Shown piece by piece: positions 32,867 through 41,517 of a stretch of DNA of 64,000 nt. Below the pieces are notes generated by a model. That model did not search any database, had not been told where the DNA came from, and saw only the letters and a program-made list of their open reading frames with translations. Position 1 is the first letter of the stretch. Each line of letters begins with the position of its first letter. The DNA is taken from the NCBI RefSeq assembly GCF_000376445.1, contig NZ_AQXI01000001.1:2016962-2080961 (forward strand), given 5' to 3'. Made by a program: the position numbers and the translations under genes. The DNA is from Haladaptatus paucihalophilus DX253 (GTDB lineage Archaea; Halobacteriota; Halobacteria; Halobacteriales; Haladaptataceae).

Positions 32867-33458
32867 GAAAGCCCCCGCCACGCTCGCTACGAGGTGATGC
32901 TGGTTTTGCTGTGACTGCAACACGAGTTGTTGGTTTTTCTGTGATTGCTATTACAGACGTCAATGAAACCGCACCCGCACCGTATCAGCCACACCCTCCC
33001 CAACCGATTGCGTTTCTCGGCCTTCGGCCTCCGGTACCTGCGGGCCGCGGCCGCAGGTCAGCGAGACGTGACGCGTCTCGCAAGCCTCATCCTTCGCACG
33101 TTTTTCCGAGACGACGCGGCCGAGCATGGCCGCGTCGCCTCGCCAGCGCGCGCCACGATGGAAATTCAGTAGCGTGAAGCTGAATCGACTCTCCCGGCGC
33201 GTGCACCAACAACCCCGAGGACGCCCCGTCCGAGGGGTTGATTGGTTATCACGCGAGGGATGAGTACCGCAACGAAGTGAGGAACGGAATCGGTTGGGGA
33301 GGGAGTGGTGCGGTGCTGTGCGGGTGCGGTTTCATTGACGTCTGTAGTTGTAGTCACAGAAGCACCATCAACTCGTGTAGCAGTCACAGGAGTACCACCA
33401 ACTCATGTTGCAGTCACAGAAAAACCACCAACTCGTAGCGAACAGGCGGGGGCTTTTG
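32867..33458. repeat. Large imperfect inverted repeat with hairpin core (possible non-autonomous element)
   Basis: Left arm (32867 to about 33020) and right arm (about 33230-33458) are reverse complements over long stretches. The ends AAAGCCCCCGCC (left) and GGCGGGGGCTTT (right) match. The inner segments share CAGACGTCAATGAAACCGCA and CTCCCCAACCGATT. The core folds into several perfect stems: CCTGCGGGCCGCGGCCGCAG around 33037-33057, GCGAGAC/GTCTCGC (33061-33081), GACGCGGCC/GGCCGCGTC (33113-33136) and ATTCAG/CTGAAT (33164-33185). No transposase frame or target-site duplication could be confirmed by eye. Confidence 0.75.
33352..33441. repeat. 30-bp tandem repeat, three copies
   Basis: Units at 33352-33381, 33382-33411 and 33412-33441 all begin AGTCACAG and contain CCACCAACTCGT or a close variant. 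They form the inner side of the right arm; related single units occur inverted in the left arm near 32830-32950. Confidence 0.85.
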
Positions 33459-33552
33459 AGGTCCACGTCGCAGCAGTTACGATTCAGTCGTTCACAACGA
33501 CACCACGCCGTATCGAATCTGCTCGAAAAAATTCCCGAATCACCCTATCCAG

Positions 33553-33741
33553 CTAACAGATGTAGCCGGTGCGCCAGCGTTCGACCGAAACGCTGTGCAT
33601 GGGAATGTTGTGGTCCTCGAACAGGTCGTGAATATCGACCAATAGCTCCTGATTCACGTCTTCGGGGGAAACCCCGCCGAGTCGGAGGAGCGTCTGTTCG
33701 GTGGCGATACGCTTTTCCGAAGAAGGTTCGTTGTTCGACAT
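33553..33741 (-). CDS. Small hypothetical protein, 62 residues
   Basis: This short acidic protein starts MSNNEPSSEKRIATEQTLLR and ends with SVERWRTGYIC. The composition is typical haloarchaeal coding sequence and no membrane helix is present. It may be a small haloarchaeal family member, but no family can be named. The frame is open to 33825, yet the ATG at 33739-33741 gives the only halophile-like N-terminus. It lies alone between the repeat region and tiaS on the same strand as tiaS. Confidence 0.65.
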   Translation of the reverse strand: MSNNEPSSEKRIATEQTLLRLGGVSPEDVNQELLVDIHDLFEDHNIPMHSVSVERWRTGYIC

Positions 33742-33916
33742 GCTTCGATATCCTCGAAGCAAGCAGGGTAGGTGGCCTATCACCTGCCTTTCGGCGAAAC
33801 CCTGTTGCTTCGCTCGACATATCAAACGCTGGTGAGTTAATTCTATTGGTTTGAGAGGTTGCGGCGGTCGAACGACCCGCCAGAAAAAGTCGCGGAAATC
33901 CCCCGCCTCGAACCGG

Positions 33917-35182
33917 TCACTGCTCCGGATGCGTCGGGGCGTCGAAACCGCCCCGGACGAGGGGTTTTGCGATGTGGCGGCGCGCTTCCGGCGGGACTTC
34001 GTACCACCCGATTTCGAGGTTGCGGTCGAGTTCGCGCTCGACTTTGCCCGCCGCGTCGGTTCCGCACCGCCGACAGCGGTAGCCCTGTCCGGCCCCCGCG
34101 CTCTTCATCGAGCGGCCGCAGTCGGGGCAGTTCGGCGTCACGAGTTCCGTCACGTCGAGCGACCGCACCGCGAATTTCTCCAGTTTCAGGGTTCCCTTCG
34201 TCACCTCGCCGCAGACCGTGATTCGGTCGCCGGGGCGGAGGTTTCGAACGTGGTCGCGGAAGCGCTTCGTGGGTTCGAAGGCGGCACACGGGAGTTCGGT
34301 CTCGCCGTCTGTCACGGCGAAGAAGACGTGGCCGCCGCGCCGCGTCTCCGGGTCCGAGGCGACGGTCCCCGTCACCCGGTAGGCGCTGTCGTCTTCGACC
34401 TCGTGCAGGGCGGCGTCCTGCAGGTGGGCGTCGGTTCCCTGATTCGTCACGAACAGCGCGGTTCGGGCGACGGGTTCGCCGTCGATGCCCTTCGAGACGC
34501 GCCGGACGGCCTCCGGATCGTCGCCGCGAATCCCGTGGAGGATAGGGCAGGGCGTGTGGGGGACGCAGACCGCCTCGCCGGTGCCGCGGTCAACGGTGTC
34601 CCACACGTCCGGGTAGCCCGAATCGGCGGCGGCGAAGGCCGAGTCGAAGTTCACCTCGCGGGGGGTGCCCCACCGCTCGGGTTCGCGGTAGGAGATGTGT
34701 TCGTAGGTCCACTCGGAGAAGGCGGCGTGCGCGCCGACGGCCGCCACCGCGCCGATTTTCCCGCGGCCGTTCTTCCATCCCGCGTGGCGATAGCCCGCGG
34801 CCTCGATTCGCCGTTCGGCCTCCTCGCGGGAGAGCAGTTCCCGAACGGCGCGCCGCGCGAAGTCGGCGATTTCGTCGGGTGCCTCGTCGGGGACGTGGGG
34901 AGCGACGACGAGGCCGGGATTCGTCCTCGGGTCGTCGGTCTCGGCGGCGGACAACTCTTCGCGGGCGAGTTCGAACGCCCGGTCGGCGTCGAAATCGGTG
35001 TGAATCGCCAGCGCGGCGTTGCCCCGCGTCTTGTGTTTCACGGCGGGGTTGAGTCGGACGAGGAGCAGTCGCTCCACGGTCCCCCCGGCGTCTCGAATCC
35101 GTTCAGCGAGTCGCGCCGCGAGGTAGGTCGTACACATGCCCCGGTTTCGGGAGTCGGTGTCGTCGAGACCGATAACCGTCAC
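33917..35182 (-). CDS. tiaS: tRNA(Ile2) 2-agmatinylcytidine synthetase
   Basis: This 421-residue enzyme attaches agmatine to C34 of tRNA-Ile(CAU) so that it reads AUA codons in archaea. The N-terminus MTVIGLDDTDSRNRGMCTTY is the TiaS signature with its Asp cluster. The central region includes GRGKIGAVAAVGA and an OB-fold (about 280-350). A C-terminal zinc ribbon has CPDCGRS and YRCRRCG. Length is normal. The start codon is 145 bases from the divergent HTH regulator gene. Confidence 0.95.
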   Translation of the reverse strand: MTVIGLDDTDSRNRGMCTTYLAARLAERIRDAGGTVERLLLVRLNPAVKHKTRGNAALAIHTDFDADRAFELAREELSAAETDDPRTNPGLVVAPHVPDEAPDEIADFARRAVRELLSREEAERRIEAAGYRHAGWKNGRGKIGAVAAVGAHAAFSEWTYEHISYREPERWGTPREVNFDSAFAAADSGYPDVWDTVDRGTGEAVCVPHTPCPILHGIRGDDPEAVRRVSKGIDGEPVARTALFVTNQGTDAHLQDAALHEVEDDSAYRVTGTVASDPETRRGGHVFFAVTDGETELPCAAFEPTKRFRDHVRNLRPGDRITVCGEVTKGTLKLEKFAVRSLDVTELVTPNCPDCGRSMKSAGAGQGYRCRRCGTDAAGKVERELDRNLEIGWYEVPPEARRHIAKPLVRGGFDAPTHPEQ

Positions 35183-35298
35183 GTCCGGTGGTTACGGCGT
35201 GGCGAACTAACCGCTTTCGAAGAAATCTAACGTATATGAATCTATCGCCGGCAATTTTGACAATCGCAAGACAGCGCCGATGTGGCGCGCCAAAACGC

Positions 35299-35306
35299 CT
35301 TTATAC
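35299..35306 (+). promoter_or_regulatory. TATA box of the HTH regulator gene
   Basis: CTTTATAC is centred about 26 bases before ATG 35328, matching a leaderless start. Confidence 0.65.
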
Positions 35307-35327
35307 TGGAATCACTTACCTGCCACC

Positions 35328-36275
35328 ATGTCCCGGTCTGCACTGGTCGGAAACGTGACTGCGATGTTAGAGGACGCTGGATTCGTAGTCAGCGACCGGT
35401 GTGCTATCCGACCAAAGAGTTTCGACGTGGCAGCGCGACGAGGACCAGACCTCCTGCTGTTGAAGATCCTCGGCAATATCGACGCGTTCGACGCCCAGAC
35501 TGGTGTCGAGATGCGGCGTCTCGGCACGTATCTCGACGCGACGCCGTTGGTGCTCGGCCTCCGGACGCGAAATCAGGACCTCGAAACCGGCGTGGTGTAC
35601 TTCCGCCACGGCGTCCCCGTGTTCAGCCCGGATACGGCGGTCGATCTGTTCGTGGAGGGCGTTCCGCCGCTCGTGTACGCCGCGCCCGGCGGCCTGTACG
35701 TCAACATCGACGGCGACATCCTCCGCGACGAGCGCCAAGACCGAGGCTGGAGTCTCGGGCAGTTGGCGTCCGAACTCGGCGTCTCCCGCCGCACCGTCTC
35801 GAAGTACGAGGGCGGCATGAACGCCAGCGTCGAGGTGGCGGTCGAACTCGAAGCGCTCTTCGACCGCGAGCTGACGAGTCCGGTCGAGGTGTTCGACGGT
35901 GCCGAGGAGTTGACGGACGCCGACGAACCGGACGAACCGGAAGCCGAACCCGACGACAAGGACATGTTCTCCGCGCTCACCCGCGTCGGGTTCACCGTCC
36001 ATCCGACGAACCGCGCCCCGTTCAGGACGGTCAGCGAGGACGACCGCGAGGACCGCGTCCTGACGAGTCACTCGGCGTTCACCCGAACCGCCGAGAAGCG
36101 CGCTCGAATCATGAGTTCCATCAGCCGCGTCGCTCGCACCCGCTCCGTGTACTTCGTGGACGAAGCGCGGCGCGAAACGGTTGACGGAACCGCGCTGGTC
36201 GAACGCGAAGAAATCGAAGGAATCGACGACGCGGACGAACTGCAAAAGCTGATTCGGGAACGCGCCGAGGCCTGA
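35328..36275 (+). CDS. XRE-type HTH transcriptional regulator (COG1395 type)
   Basis: This 315-residue archaeal regulator has an N-terminal nuclease-like alpha/beta domain (about 1-125, with [20 protein letters not shown]) and a helix-turn-helix of the XRE kind (about 130-190) with [21 protein letters not shown] Glu/Asp-rich linker (about 195-225) leads to a C-terminal domain with [11 protein letters not shown] and [20 protein letters not shown]. This architecture fits the archaeal family of putative HTH regulatory proteins conserved across Euryarchaeota. Its regulon is not known. The start ATG is supported by the TATA position; the open frame begins 16 codons upstream. Confidence 0.9.
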   Translation: MSRSALVGNVTAMLEDAGFVVSDRCAIRPKSFDVAARRGPDLLLLKILGNIDAFDAQTGVEMRRLGTYLDATPLVLGLRTRNQDLETGVVYFRHGVPVFSPDTAVDLFVEGVPPLVYAAPGGLYVNIDGDILRDERQDRGWSLGQLASELGVSRRTVSKYEGGMNASVEVAVELEALFDRELTSPVEVFDGAEELTDADEPDEPEAEPDDKDMFSALTRVGFTVHPTNRAPFRTVSEDDREDRVLTSHSAFTRTAEKRARIMSSISRVARTRSVYFVDEARRETVDGTALVEREEIEGIDDADELQKLIRERAEA

Positions 36276-36380
36276 AATCGTCGCCCCGGTTTTCCCGTCA
36301 GCCCGGTTTTCCGTTCATTTTCGCCACGAGGACGAAACCGAACGTCGGAATTCCGCACCGAACGCTTCGACTCGGCATCG

Positions 36381-36629
36381 TTACTCGCCGTACGTTGTCT
36401 CCAGATACTCGTTGATGTCGTCGCTCTCGGGCATCCCTTCGATGCCGTGTTCCGTATCGACCAGCACCGGCACGCCGGTTTGCCCGCTGATTTCTTTCAC
36501 TTCGGTTCGCTGCGAGTGCCTTCGGGGAACGGAGTGCGTCTCGTAGTCCAGCCCGAGTTCGTCCAACTTGGACGTCACCTTCGAACAGAACGGGCACCCT
36601 CTGAGTTCGTACAGTTCGATGTTCGACAT
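36381..36629 (-). CDS. Glutaredoxin family protein
   Basis: This 82-residue thioredoxin-fold protein has the redox motif CPFC (Cys12, Cys15), the cis-Pro loop in TGVPVLVD and the C-terminal helix with EGMPESDDINEYLE. The size and motifs match glutaredoxin or the N-terminal glutathione-transferase-like fold. In haloarchaea the partner thiol is likely gamma-glutamylcysteine rather than glutathione (known for the group). It is a single gene with its own start ATG at 36627-36629. Confidence 0.93.
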   Translation of the reverse strand: MSNIELYELRGCPFCSKVTSKLDELGLDYETHSVPRRHSQRTEVKEISGQTGVPVLVDTEHGIEGMPESDDINEYLETTYGE

Positions 36630-36766
36630 ACGAGCGCATAGGGAAGTGAGAAATAAGAGTGTGCTGTTCGCGAGGAATTCCGCCGGATTTCGAGTGACGA
36701 AAGGAATCCGTCCGGCGATGAGAAACCCCGCTGGTTTTCGAACAGCGGAGCGGAGTGGGGTGGCGT

Positions 36767-38230
36767 TCAGACGTTCCCTTGCAGGACGCCGCTCGTGCGG
36801 ACGAAGAAGTAGAGGACGAACGCCGCGGCGAGCGCCCAGTGACCGAGGCGGATATCATCGCGCTTTCCGGCGGCGAGTTTGACGATGGGGTAGGAGACGA
36901 TGCCCGCGGCGATGCCGTAGGCGATGGAGTAGGTGAAGGGCATGACGAGGATGGTCATTCCGGCAGGGACGGTGTTGGTGATGTCGTCCCACGCGATGTC
37001 AACGACGTTGCCCAGCATGACGACGCCGATGACGACCAGCGCGATGTGCGAGGCGTACTGGGGCACCGCGGCCGCCAAGGGAACGAACACGAGCGAGAGC
37101 AGGAACAGGACGCCGATGACGAGCGCCGTCATCCCGGTTCGGCCTCCTTCCTCGACGCCCGAGGCGGATTCGATGTACGTCGTCACCGTCGAGGTGCCGA
37201 GCATACCGCCGACCGTGGTACCGATGGCGTCGGCCATCAGCGGTTTCTCGACTTCGGGGAGGTTCCCCTCGTCGTTGAGGAAGCCGCCGACCTGTCCGAC
37301 GCCGACGAGCGTTCCGGCGGTGTCGAAGAAGTCCACGAAGAAGAACGTGAACACGATGAGGCCGAACGAGAACAGTCCGTCGAGCGTGGTCAGTCCGTGG
37401 GCTCCGAGGCCGCTCACGAACGCACCGGCGACGGGAGAGATGTCGTAAGTCGCACCCGTCATCGCCGGGGTGAGGGTTCCCGCGCCGACGAGACCGAAGA
37501 ACTCGGCGGCGTAACCGGCGATGGTGGTCGCGGCGATGCCGATGATGATGGAACCCGGAATTCCGCGGGAGTAGAGTGCGAACGTGAGGAAGAGACCGAG
37601 AACGGAGAGGATCGCTGTGGGGTCGGAGGCGACCGGGCCGAGCGTGACGAGGGTCGCCGAGTCGGCGACGACGACGTTCATCGCTTCGAGTCCGATGATG
37701 GCGAGGAACAGTCCGATACCCGTTCCGACCGCGAACTTCACGGGTTCGGGGAACAGGCGAATGATGTATTTTCGTGCGCCGATAGCGGTCAGGAGGATGA
37801 ACAGCACACCTTCCACGACGACGGCGGCGAGCGCCGTCTGCCACGAGACGCCGAGCGTTCCGACGACGGTGAACGCGAAGAAGGCGTTCAGGCCCAGACC
37901 CGGTGCCTGTGCGAACGGTCTGTTCGCGTAGAACGCCATCGTCAACGTCGCAACCGCGGCGGCGATGATGGTCACGACCGCGAGCATCGCCACCGTCTGG
38001 TTGTACGAGTAGCCCGCGAGGTTGATACCGTCCTGAATCGGTATCTGCGGGTTGTCCGCGAGGATGGACGGGTTCACGACGACGATGTAACTCATCGTCA
38101 GGAACGTTGTTATCCCTGCCATGATCTCCGTCCCGAGGGTCGTGTCGTGCTCCTCGAAACCGAAGTAGTCAGCTAGCATGCCGGATACGCCCGATTCCTG
38201 CCGATTACCGTTGATGTCTTTTAGCCCCAT
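36767..38230 (-). CDS. NCS2 family purine-type permease (AzgA-like)
   Basis: This 487-residue membrane protein has about 13-14 helices. The AzgA-type adenine/guanine/hypoxanthine permease pattern is visible: EIMAGITTFLTMSYIVVVNP near residue 40, FAQAPGLGLNAFFAFTVV near 105-125, FFFVDFFDTAGTLVGVG around 310 and GTSTVTTYIESASGVEEGGR around 365. It should import purine bases using the proton gradient. The next gene upstream on the same strand encodes a phosphoribosyltransferase-like regulator, which fits a purine salvage link. Confidence 0.93.
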   Translation of the reverse strand: MGLKDINGNRQESGVSGMLADYFGFEEHDTTLGTEIMAGITTFLTMSYIVVVNPSILADNPQIPIQDGINLAGYSYNQTVAMLAVVTIIAAAVATLTMAFYANRPFAQAPGLGLNAFFAFTVVGTLGVSWQTALAAVVVEGVLFILLTAIGARKYIIRLFPEPVKFAVGTGIGLFLAIIGLEAMNVVVADSATLVTLGPVASDPTAILSVLGLFLTFALYSRGIPGSIIIGIAATTIAGYAAEFFGLVGAGTLTPAMTGATYDISPVAGAFVSGLGAHGLTTLDGLFSFGLIVFTFFFVDFFDTAGTLVGVGQVGGFLNDEGNLPEVEKPLMADAIGTTVGGMLGTSTVTTYIESASGVEEGGRTGMTALVIGVLFLLSLVFVPLAAAVPQYASHIALVVIGVVMLGNVVDIAWDDITNTVPAGMTILVMPFTYSIAYGIAAGIVSYPIVKLAAGKRDDIRLGHWALAAAFVLYFFVRTSGVLQGNV

Positions 38231-38293
38231 GATTCACGAGTGAGCATAAACGCGAATACCTACTTAACAGTTCTCATCGAATCTAGGCACCAA

Positions 38294-38307
38294 TACGTAA
38301 TTATGTA
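38294..38307. promoter_or_regulatory. AT-rich palindrome upstream of the permease
   Basis: TACGTAATTATGTA is a near-perfect 14-bp palindrome 64-77 bases upstream of the permease start and downstream of the GfcR-like gene. It could be an operator for the neighbouring regulator. Confidence 0.35.
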
Positions 38308-38382
38308 TATGTCGGGGAATCCTTCGCCCACATTCGAGCAAAATTTACATGACGATGCTCATTACCGCGTGCTACCGAGACG

Positions 38383-39096
38383 TTATTCGAACGACGCAAG
38401 CGCGCCGACGGGGGCGTCCGTCCGTCCTTTCGCTCGTTCGATTCCCTCCGTTCCGGCCGCGATGAGGGCGAAGACGCCGCCGACGTTCGCGTCCGCGTCC
38501 TCGGCGATGTCCAAGAGGAGTTCCTGCGTCTCGCCCGAACGGATGAGGTCGTCCACGACCAGCACTGTTTCGCCGGGCGCGATGGCCGAGGCGGGCAGGT
38601 AGTAGGTGAGTTCGATACCCGAGGCGAGTCGCTGGCGGGCCTCGATAAACTCCTCGACGGCGGTTTCCTTCGACTTCTTGGCGTAGGCACAGCGCGCGCC
38701 GAAGTAACTCGCCATCGCGGCGGCGAGCGTGATGCCGTCCGTCGCGGCAGTCAGCACGACGTCGGGGAGGTCGAAGTCGAACGTCTCGACGGCGACGGGG
38801 GCAACGAGGTCGAGGAACGACTGGTCGAAGACGACCCCGGAGTTGTCCACGTACCCTTCCGGGTCGAGGCGGGTCCGGGCCTGCAGTTCTTCCGCGAGTT
38901 GCTCGCGTCCGACCCCTTCCACGACCGCTTCCGCGCGGTCGGGACTGGGGAGGACGTGTCCGTTCACGTAACGATTCAGGTCGCCCGCCGGGAGGTCGGT
39001 CACCTCGGCGAGTTCGTCGTAGGTTCGAGTCTCCTTGAGCATTCGAAGGACGGAGACGGCCTGTAGTTGGAGATTGGCCTTCTCTGCTCGGTTCAT
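38383..39096 (-). CDS. gfcR: GfcR-like regulator: HTH plus phosphoribosyltransferase domain
   Basis: This 237-residue protein has an N-terminal helix-turn-helix (about 1-60, including YDELAEVTDLPAGDLNRY) and a type I phosphoribosyltransferase domain (about 80-225) with the PRPP-binding loop VLVVDDLIRSGET (178-190). This two-domain form was earlier annotated as orotate phosphoribosyltransferase-like (PyrE2). In Haloferax the homologous GfcR acts as an activator of glucose catabolism genes (established for that species). Next to a purine permease it could instead, or also, respond to purine or PRPP levels, as bacterial PurR does (inference). Confidence 0.85.
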   Translation of the reverse strand: MNRAEKANLQLQAVSVLRMLKETRTYDELAEVTDLPAGDLNRYVNGHVLPSPDRAEAVVEGVGREQLAEELQARTRLDPEGYVDNSGVVFDQSFLDLVAPVAVETFDFDLPDVVLTAATDGITLAAAMASYFGARCAYAKKSKETAVEEFIEARQRLASGIELTYYLPASAIAPGETVLVVDDLIRSGETQELLLDIAEDADANVGGVFALIAAGTEGIERAKGRTDAPVGALASFE

Positions 39097-39189
39097 ACCC
39101 CGCTACTCATCATCGTGCAACCTTGAACACTTCGATGCTGGATTCGGTTCGTCTAGTCACAACTATGTGGATTCGGTTCGTGACGCGGG

Positions 39190-41127
39190 TCAGTCGAGGA
39201 AGTCCGGGTGGAGGCGCTTTTCGCCGTACTCGGCCTCCAGATGGCGTCGGAAGTCGTCGCGTTCGACGCCGCCCTCCTGTCTCTCCTCACGGTCGCGCAC
39301 CGAAATCGTTCCCGATTCGGCTTCGTCGCTACCGACGATTATCATGTACGGTACGCGGTCGTCGTGGCCCGCGCGGATTTTCTTCCCGAGCGTCCAGTCC
39401 CGGTCGTCCACCTCGACGCGGAACGACCCGAGTTCGTCCGCGATTTCCTCGGCGTAGCCCGATTCGTCGTCCGTGATGGGGAGGATTCGGACCTGCTCCG
39501 GTGCCAGCCAGAACGGGAACTTCCCCGCGACGTGCTCGATGAACACGCCCATGAAGCGCTCCATCGACCCGAGCAGGGCGCGGTGAATCATCACAGGCCG
39601 GTGTTCCTCGTTGTCCTCGCCGACGTAGCTGATGTCGAGGCGCTCGGGTTGCACGAAGTCCAACTGCACCGTTCCGATGGTCCACTCGCGCCCGATGGCG
39701 TCCTCGACGTTGATGGCGATTTTCGGCCCGTAAAACGCGCCTTCGCCCTCGGCCACGTCGTACTCCAACCCCTCGTCCTCCAGCGCGTTCCGGAGCGCCT
39801 CGTGTGCTCTTTCCCAGAGTTCGTCGTCGCCGATGGCGTCGTCGGGTTTCGTCTCCAGTACGAGGTGGGCGTCCAAGCCGAAGGCCTCGTACATGCCGTC
39901 GATGACCGACAGCGTGCGGGCGATTTCCTCCCGAATCCCTTCGGGACGGACGAAGGCGTGGCCGTCGTCCTGCGTGAATCCGCGCACCCGCAACATCCCC
40001 GAGAGTTCGCCGGACTGCTCGTTTCGATAGCACATGCCGAACTCCGAGAACCGAAGCGGCAGGTCACGATAGGACCGACGCTGGTCGTCGTAGATGTGAG
40101 CGTGGTTTGCACAGTTCATGGGTTTTAGGCCGTACTCGTGTCCGTTTTGCTCCCACGCGAACATCTCGCCTTCCTCCTTGAAGTGGTCGTAGTGGCCCGA
40201 CTTCTTCCAGAGTTCCGTGTGGTTGAGTTCGGGCGTCTTCACCTCCTCGTAACCCAGTTCGGCGTTCTTCTCGCGGACGTACTCCTCCAGTTCGCGCCGA
40301 ATCGCCATTCCGTTCGGGTGGAAGTTGACGCATCCCGGCGAGTGGTCGGGCACCGAGAACAGGTCCATCTCGCGCCCGATTTTGCGGTGGTCGCGCTTCG
40401 CGGCTTCCTCCCGCCGTTCGAGGAACGATTCCAGTTCGGATTCGCGCTCGAACGCCGTGCCGTACATCCGCGTGAGCATCGCCTCGTCCTCGTCGCCGCG
40501 CCAGTAGGCCCCCGCTATTTCGAGGAGCGAGAGAGCACCGACCTCGCCCGTCGATGCGACGTGCGGCCCGGCACAGAGGTCTTCGAACTCCCCTTGTCGG
40601 TAGAACGTGACCGGTTCGTCCGCCGCGATGTCGTCGAGCAGTTCGAGTTTGTACGGTTGGTCGGCGAGGCGCTCGCGCGCCTCCTCGGGGGATACCTCCT
40701 CGCGCACGATGTCGTAGTCCGCCGACACGATGTCCCGCATCTCTGCTTCGATGTCCGCGAGGTCGTCTTCGTCGATGTCGAGGCCGTCGAAGTCGTAGTA
40801 GAACCCCTCGTCCGTCGGCGGGCCGATGGCGAGTTTCGCGTCCGGGAACAGCCGCGAGACGGCCTGTGCGAGGACGTGCGCGGCGGAATGGCGGAGGACG
40901 CGCACGGCGTCCTCGCTGCCCGGCGTGACGATTCGGAGGTCGGAGTTCGACCCGATTCGATACTCCGGGGCGACGAGGTTGCCGTCCACGATTCCGGCGA
41001 GACAATCCTCGCCGAGTCCCGGCCCGATGTCGTAGGCGACGTCCGAGACCGAAACGGGGCCGTCGAACTCGCGTTTCGACCCGTCGGGAAGCGATACGAT
41101 TACTCCGTTCTGAGATTGCTGGCTCAT
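39190..41127 (-). CDS. thrS: Threonyl-tRNA synthetase
   Basis: This 645-residue class II synthetase has an N-terminal TGS domain (about 1-65), a second-domain editing region with HSAAHVLAQAV (about 80) and a second His/Cys cluster near DLCAGPHVA. The catalytic core has KTPELNHTELWKKSGHYDHF, MNCANHAHIY and the class II motifs FSEFGMCYRNEQSG and HRALLGSMERF. The anticodon-binding domain begins near APEQVRILPI. The presence of the TGS and this editing domain marks it as the bacterial-type ThrRS usual in haloarchaea. The ATG at 41125-41127 is preceded by a strong inverted repeat (41193-41218). Confidence 0.97.
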   Translation of the reverse strand: MSQQSQNGVIVSLPDGSKREFDGPVSVSDVAYDIGPGLGEDCLAGIVDGNLVAPEYRIGSNSDLRIVTPGSEDAVRVLRHSAAHVLAQAVSRLFPDAKLAIGPPTDEGFYYDFDGLDIDEDDLADIEAEMRDIVSADYDIVREEVSPEEARERLADQPYKLELLDDIAADEPVTFYRQGEFEDLCAGPHVASTGEVGALSLLEIAGAYWRGDEDEAMLTRMYGTAFERESELESFLERREEAAKRDHRKIGREMDLFSVPDHSPGCVNFHPNGMAIRRELEEYVREKNAELGYEEVKTPELNHTELWKKSGHYDHFKEEGEMFAWEQNGHEYGLKPMNCANHAHIYDDQRRSYRDLPLRFSEFGMCYRNEQSGELSGMLRVRGFTQDDGHAFVRPEGIREEIARTLSVIDGMYEAFGLDAHLVLETKPDDAIGDDELWERAHEALRNALEDEGLEYDVAEGEGAFYGPKIAINVEDAIGREWTIGTVQLDFVQPERLDISYVGEDNEEHRPVMIHRALLGSMERFMGVFIEHVAGKFPFWLAPEQVRILPITDDESGYAEEIADELGSFRVEVDDRDWTLGKKIRAGHDDRVPYMIIVGSDEAESGTISVRDREERQEGGVERDDFRRHLEAEYGEKRLHPDFLD

Positions 41128-41517
41128 GGTTGTGACTGGTGATTTCTGATTTCGATGGAGCGCTCTCCCGCTTCGACCGGATGCCGTCGCGCGCGGCGCG
41201 AACGCCCGTTCGCGCCGCTGCTATCCCTTCGATACGCGTGGCTCTCCGTGTCGGAAGCGGGCGGGAAAACGACGATGGTGGTGACTAGATTAGCGGGCGA
41301 GAACCCGGCGTGTAAAGCAGTCACCTAGCATCGTGTTGCTCATCCAACCGTACTCGCGGGACGATATATATATCTTGTGCGGGTGTGGTTTGTGGACATG
41401 GTGTGCGGGTGCGGGACGTCGCTTCGACGGGTTCCCGCCGGGTACCCGTAATCCAACTCCTCTCGGAACTGTACCAATGAGCTACAGGTAAGCCGCTCCC
41501 CGTTGTCACGGTTCTCG
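41128..41517. other. Intergenic region between thrS and a deacetylase gene
   Basis: This 390-bp divergent gap contains a 12-bp inverted repeat in the thrS leader (41193-41218) and the palindrome GATATATATATC (41363-41374), a likely promoter of the deacetylase gene. No gene was found. A stretch near 41475-41500 resembles part of a tRNA D-arm on the minus strand, but no matching acceptor stem or T-arm exists. Confidence 0.5.
41193..41218. promoter_or_regulatory. Strong inverted repeat in the thrS leader
   Basis: GCGGCGCGAACG and CGTTCGCGCCGC are perfect 12-bp complements separated by two bases, 66-91 bases upstream of thrS. It could act as an operator, a leader hairpin or a terminator of upstream transcription. 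Confidence 0.5.

Larger units (their letters stand above)
32705..33552. other. Gene-free repeat-rich region
   Basis: This 848-bp stretch has no credible gene; open frames are short and low-complexity. It begins with GTGACGTCG-type direct repeats (about 32730-32783). It then contains the large imperfect inverted repeat (32867-33458), its internal hairpins and the 30-bp tandem repeats. Confidence 0.75.

Noticed and set aside
33238-33438. Open frame with repeated Ser-His-Arg-Ser-Thr blocks
   Set aside because: It is the 30-bp tandem repeat read in frame. Basic and Cys-rich composition is unlike haloarchaeal proteins.
33352-33441. Possible CRISPR array
   Set aside because: The units are contiguous tandem copies without spacers, and no cas genes are present.
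41470-41505. Possible tRNA on the minus strand (TGTAGCTCATTGGTACAG resembles a D-arm)
   Set aside because: No acceptor stem pairs with it, the D-stem does not close and no T-arm follows at the right distance.
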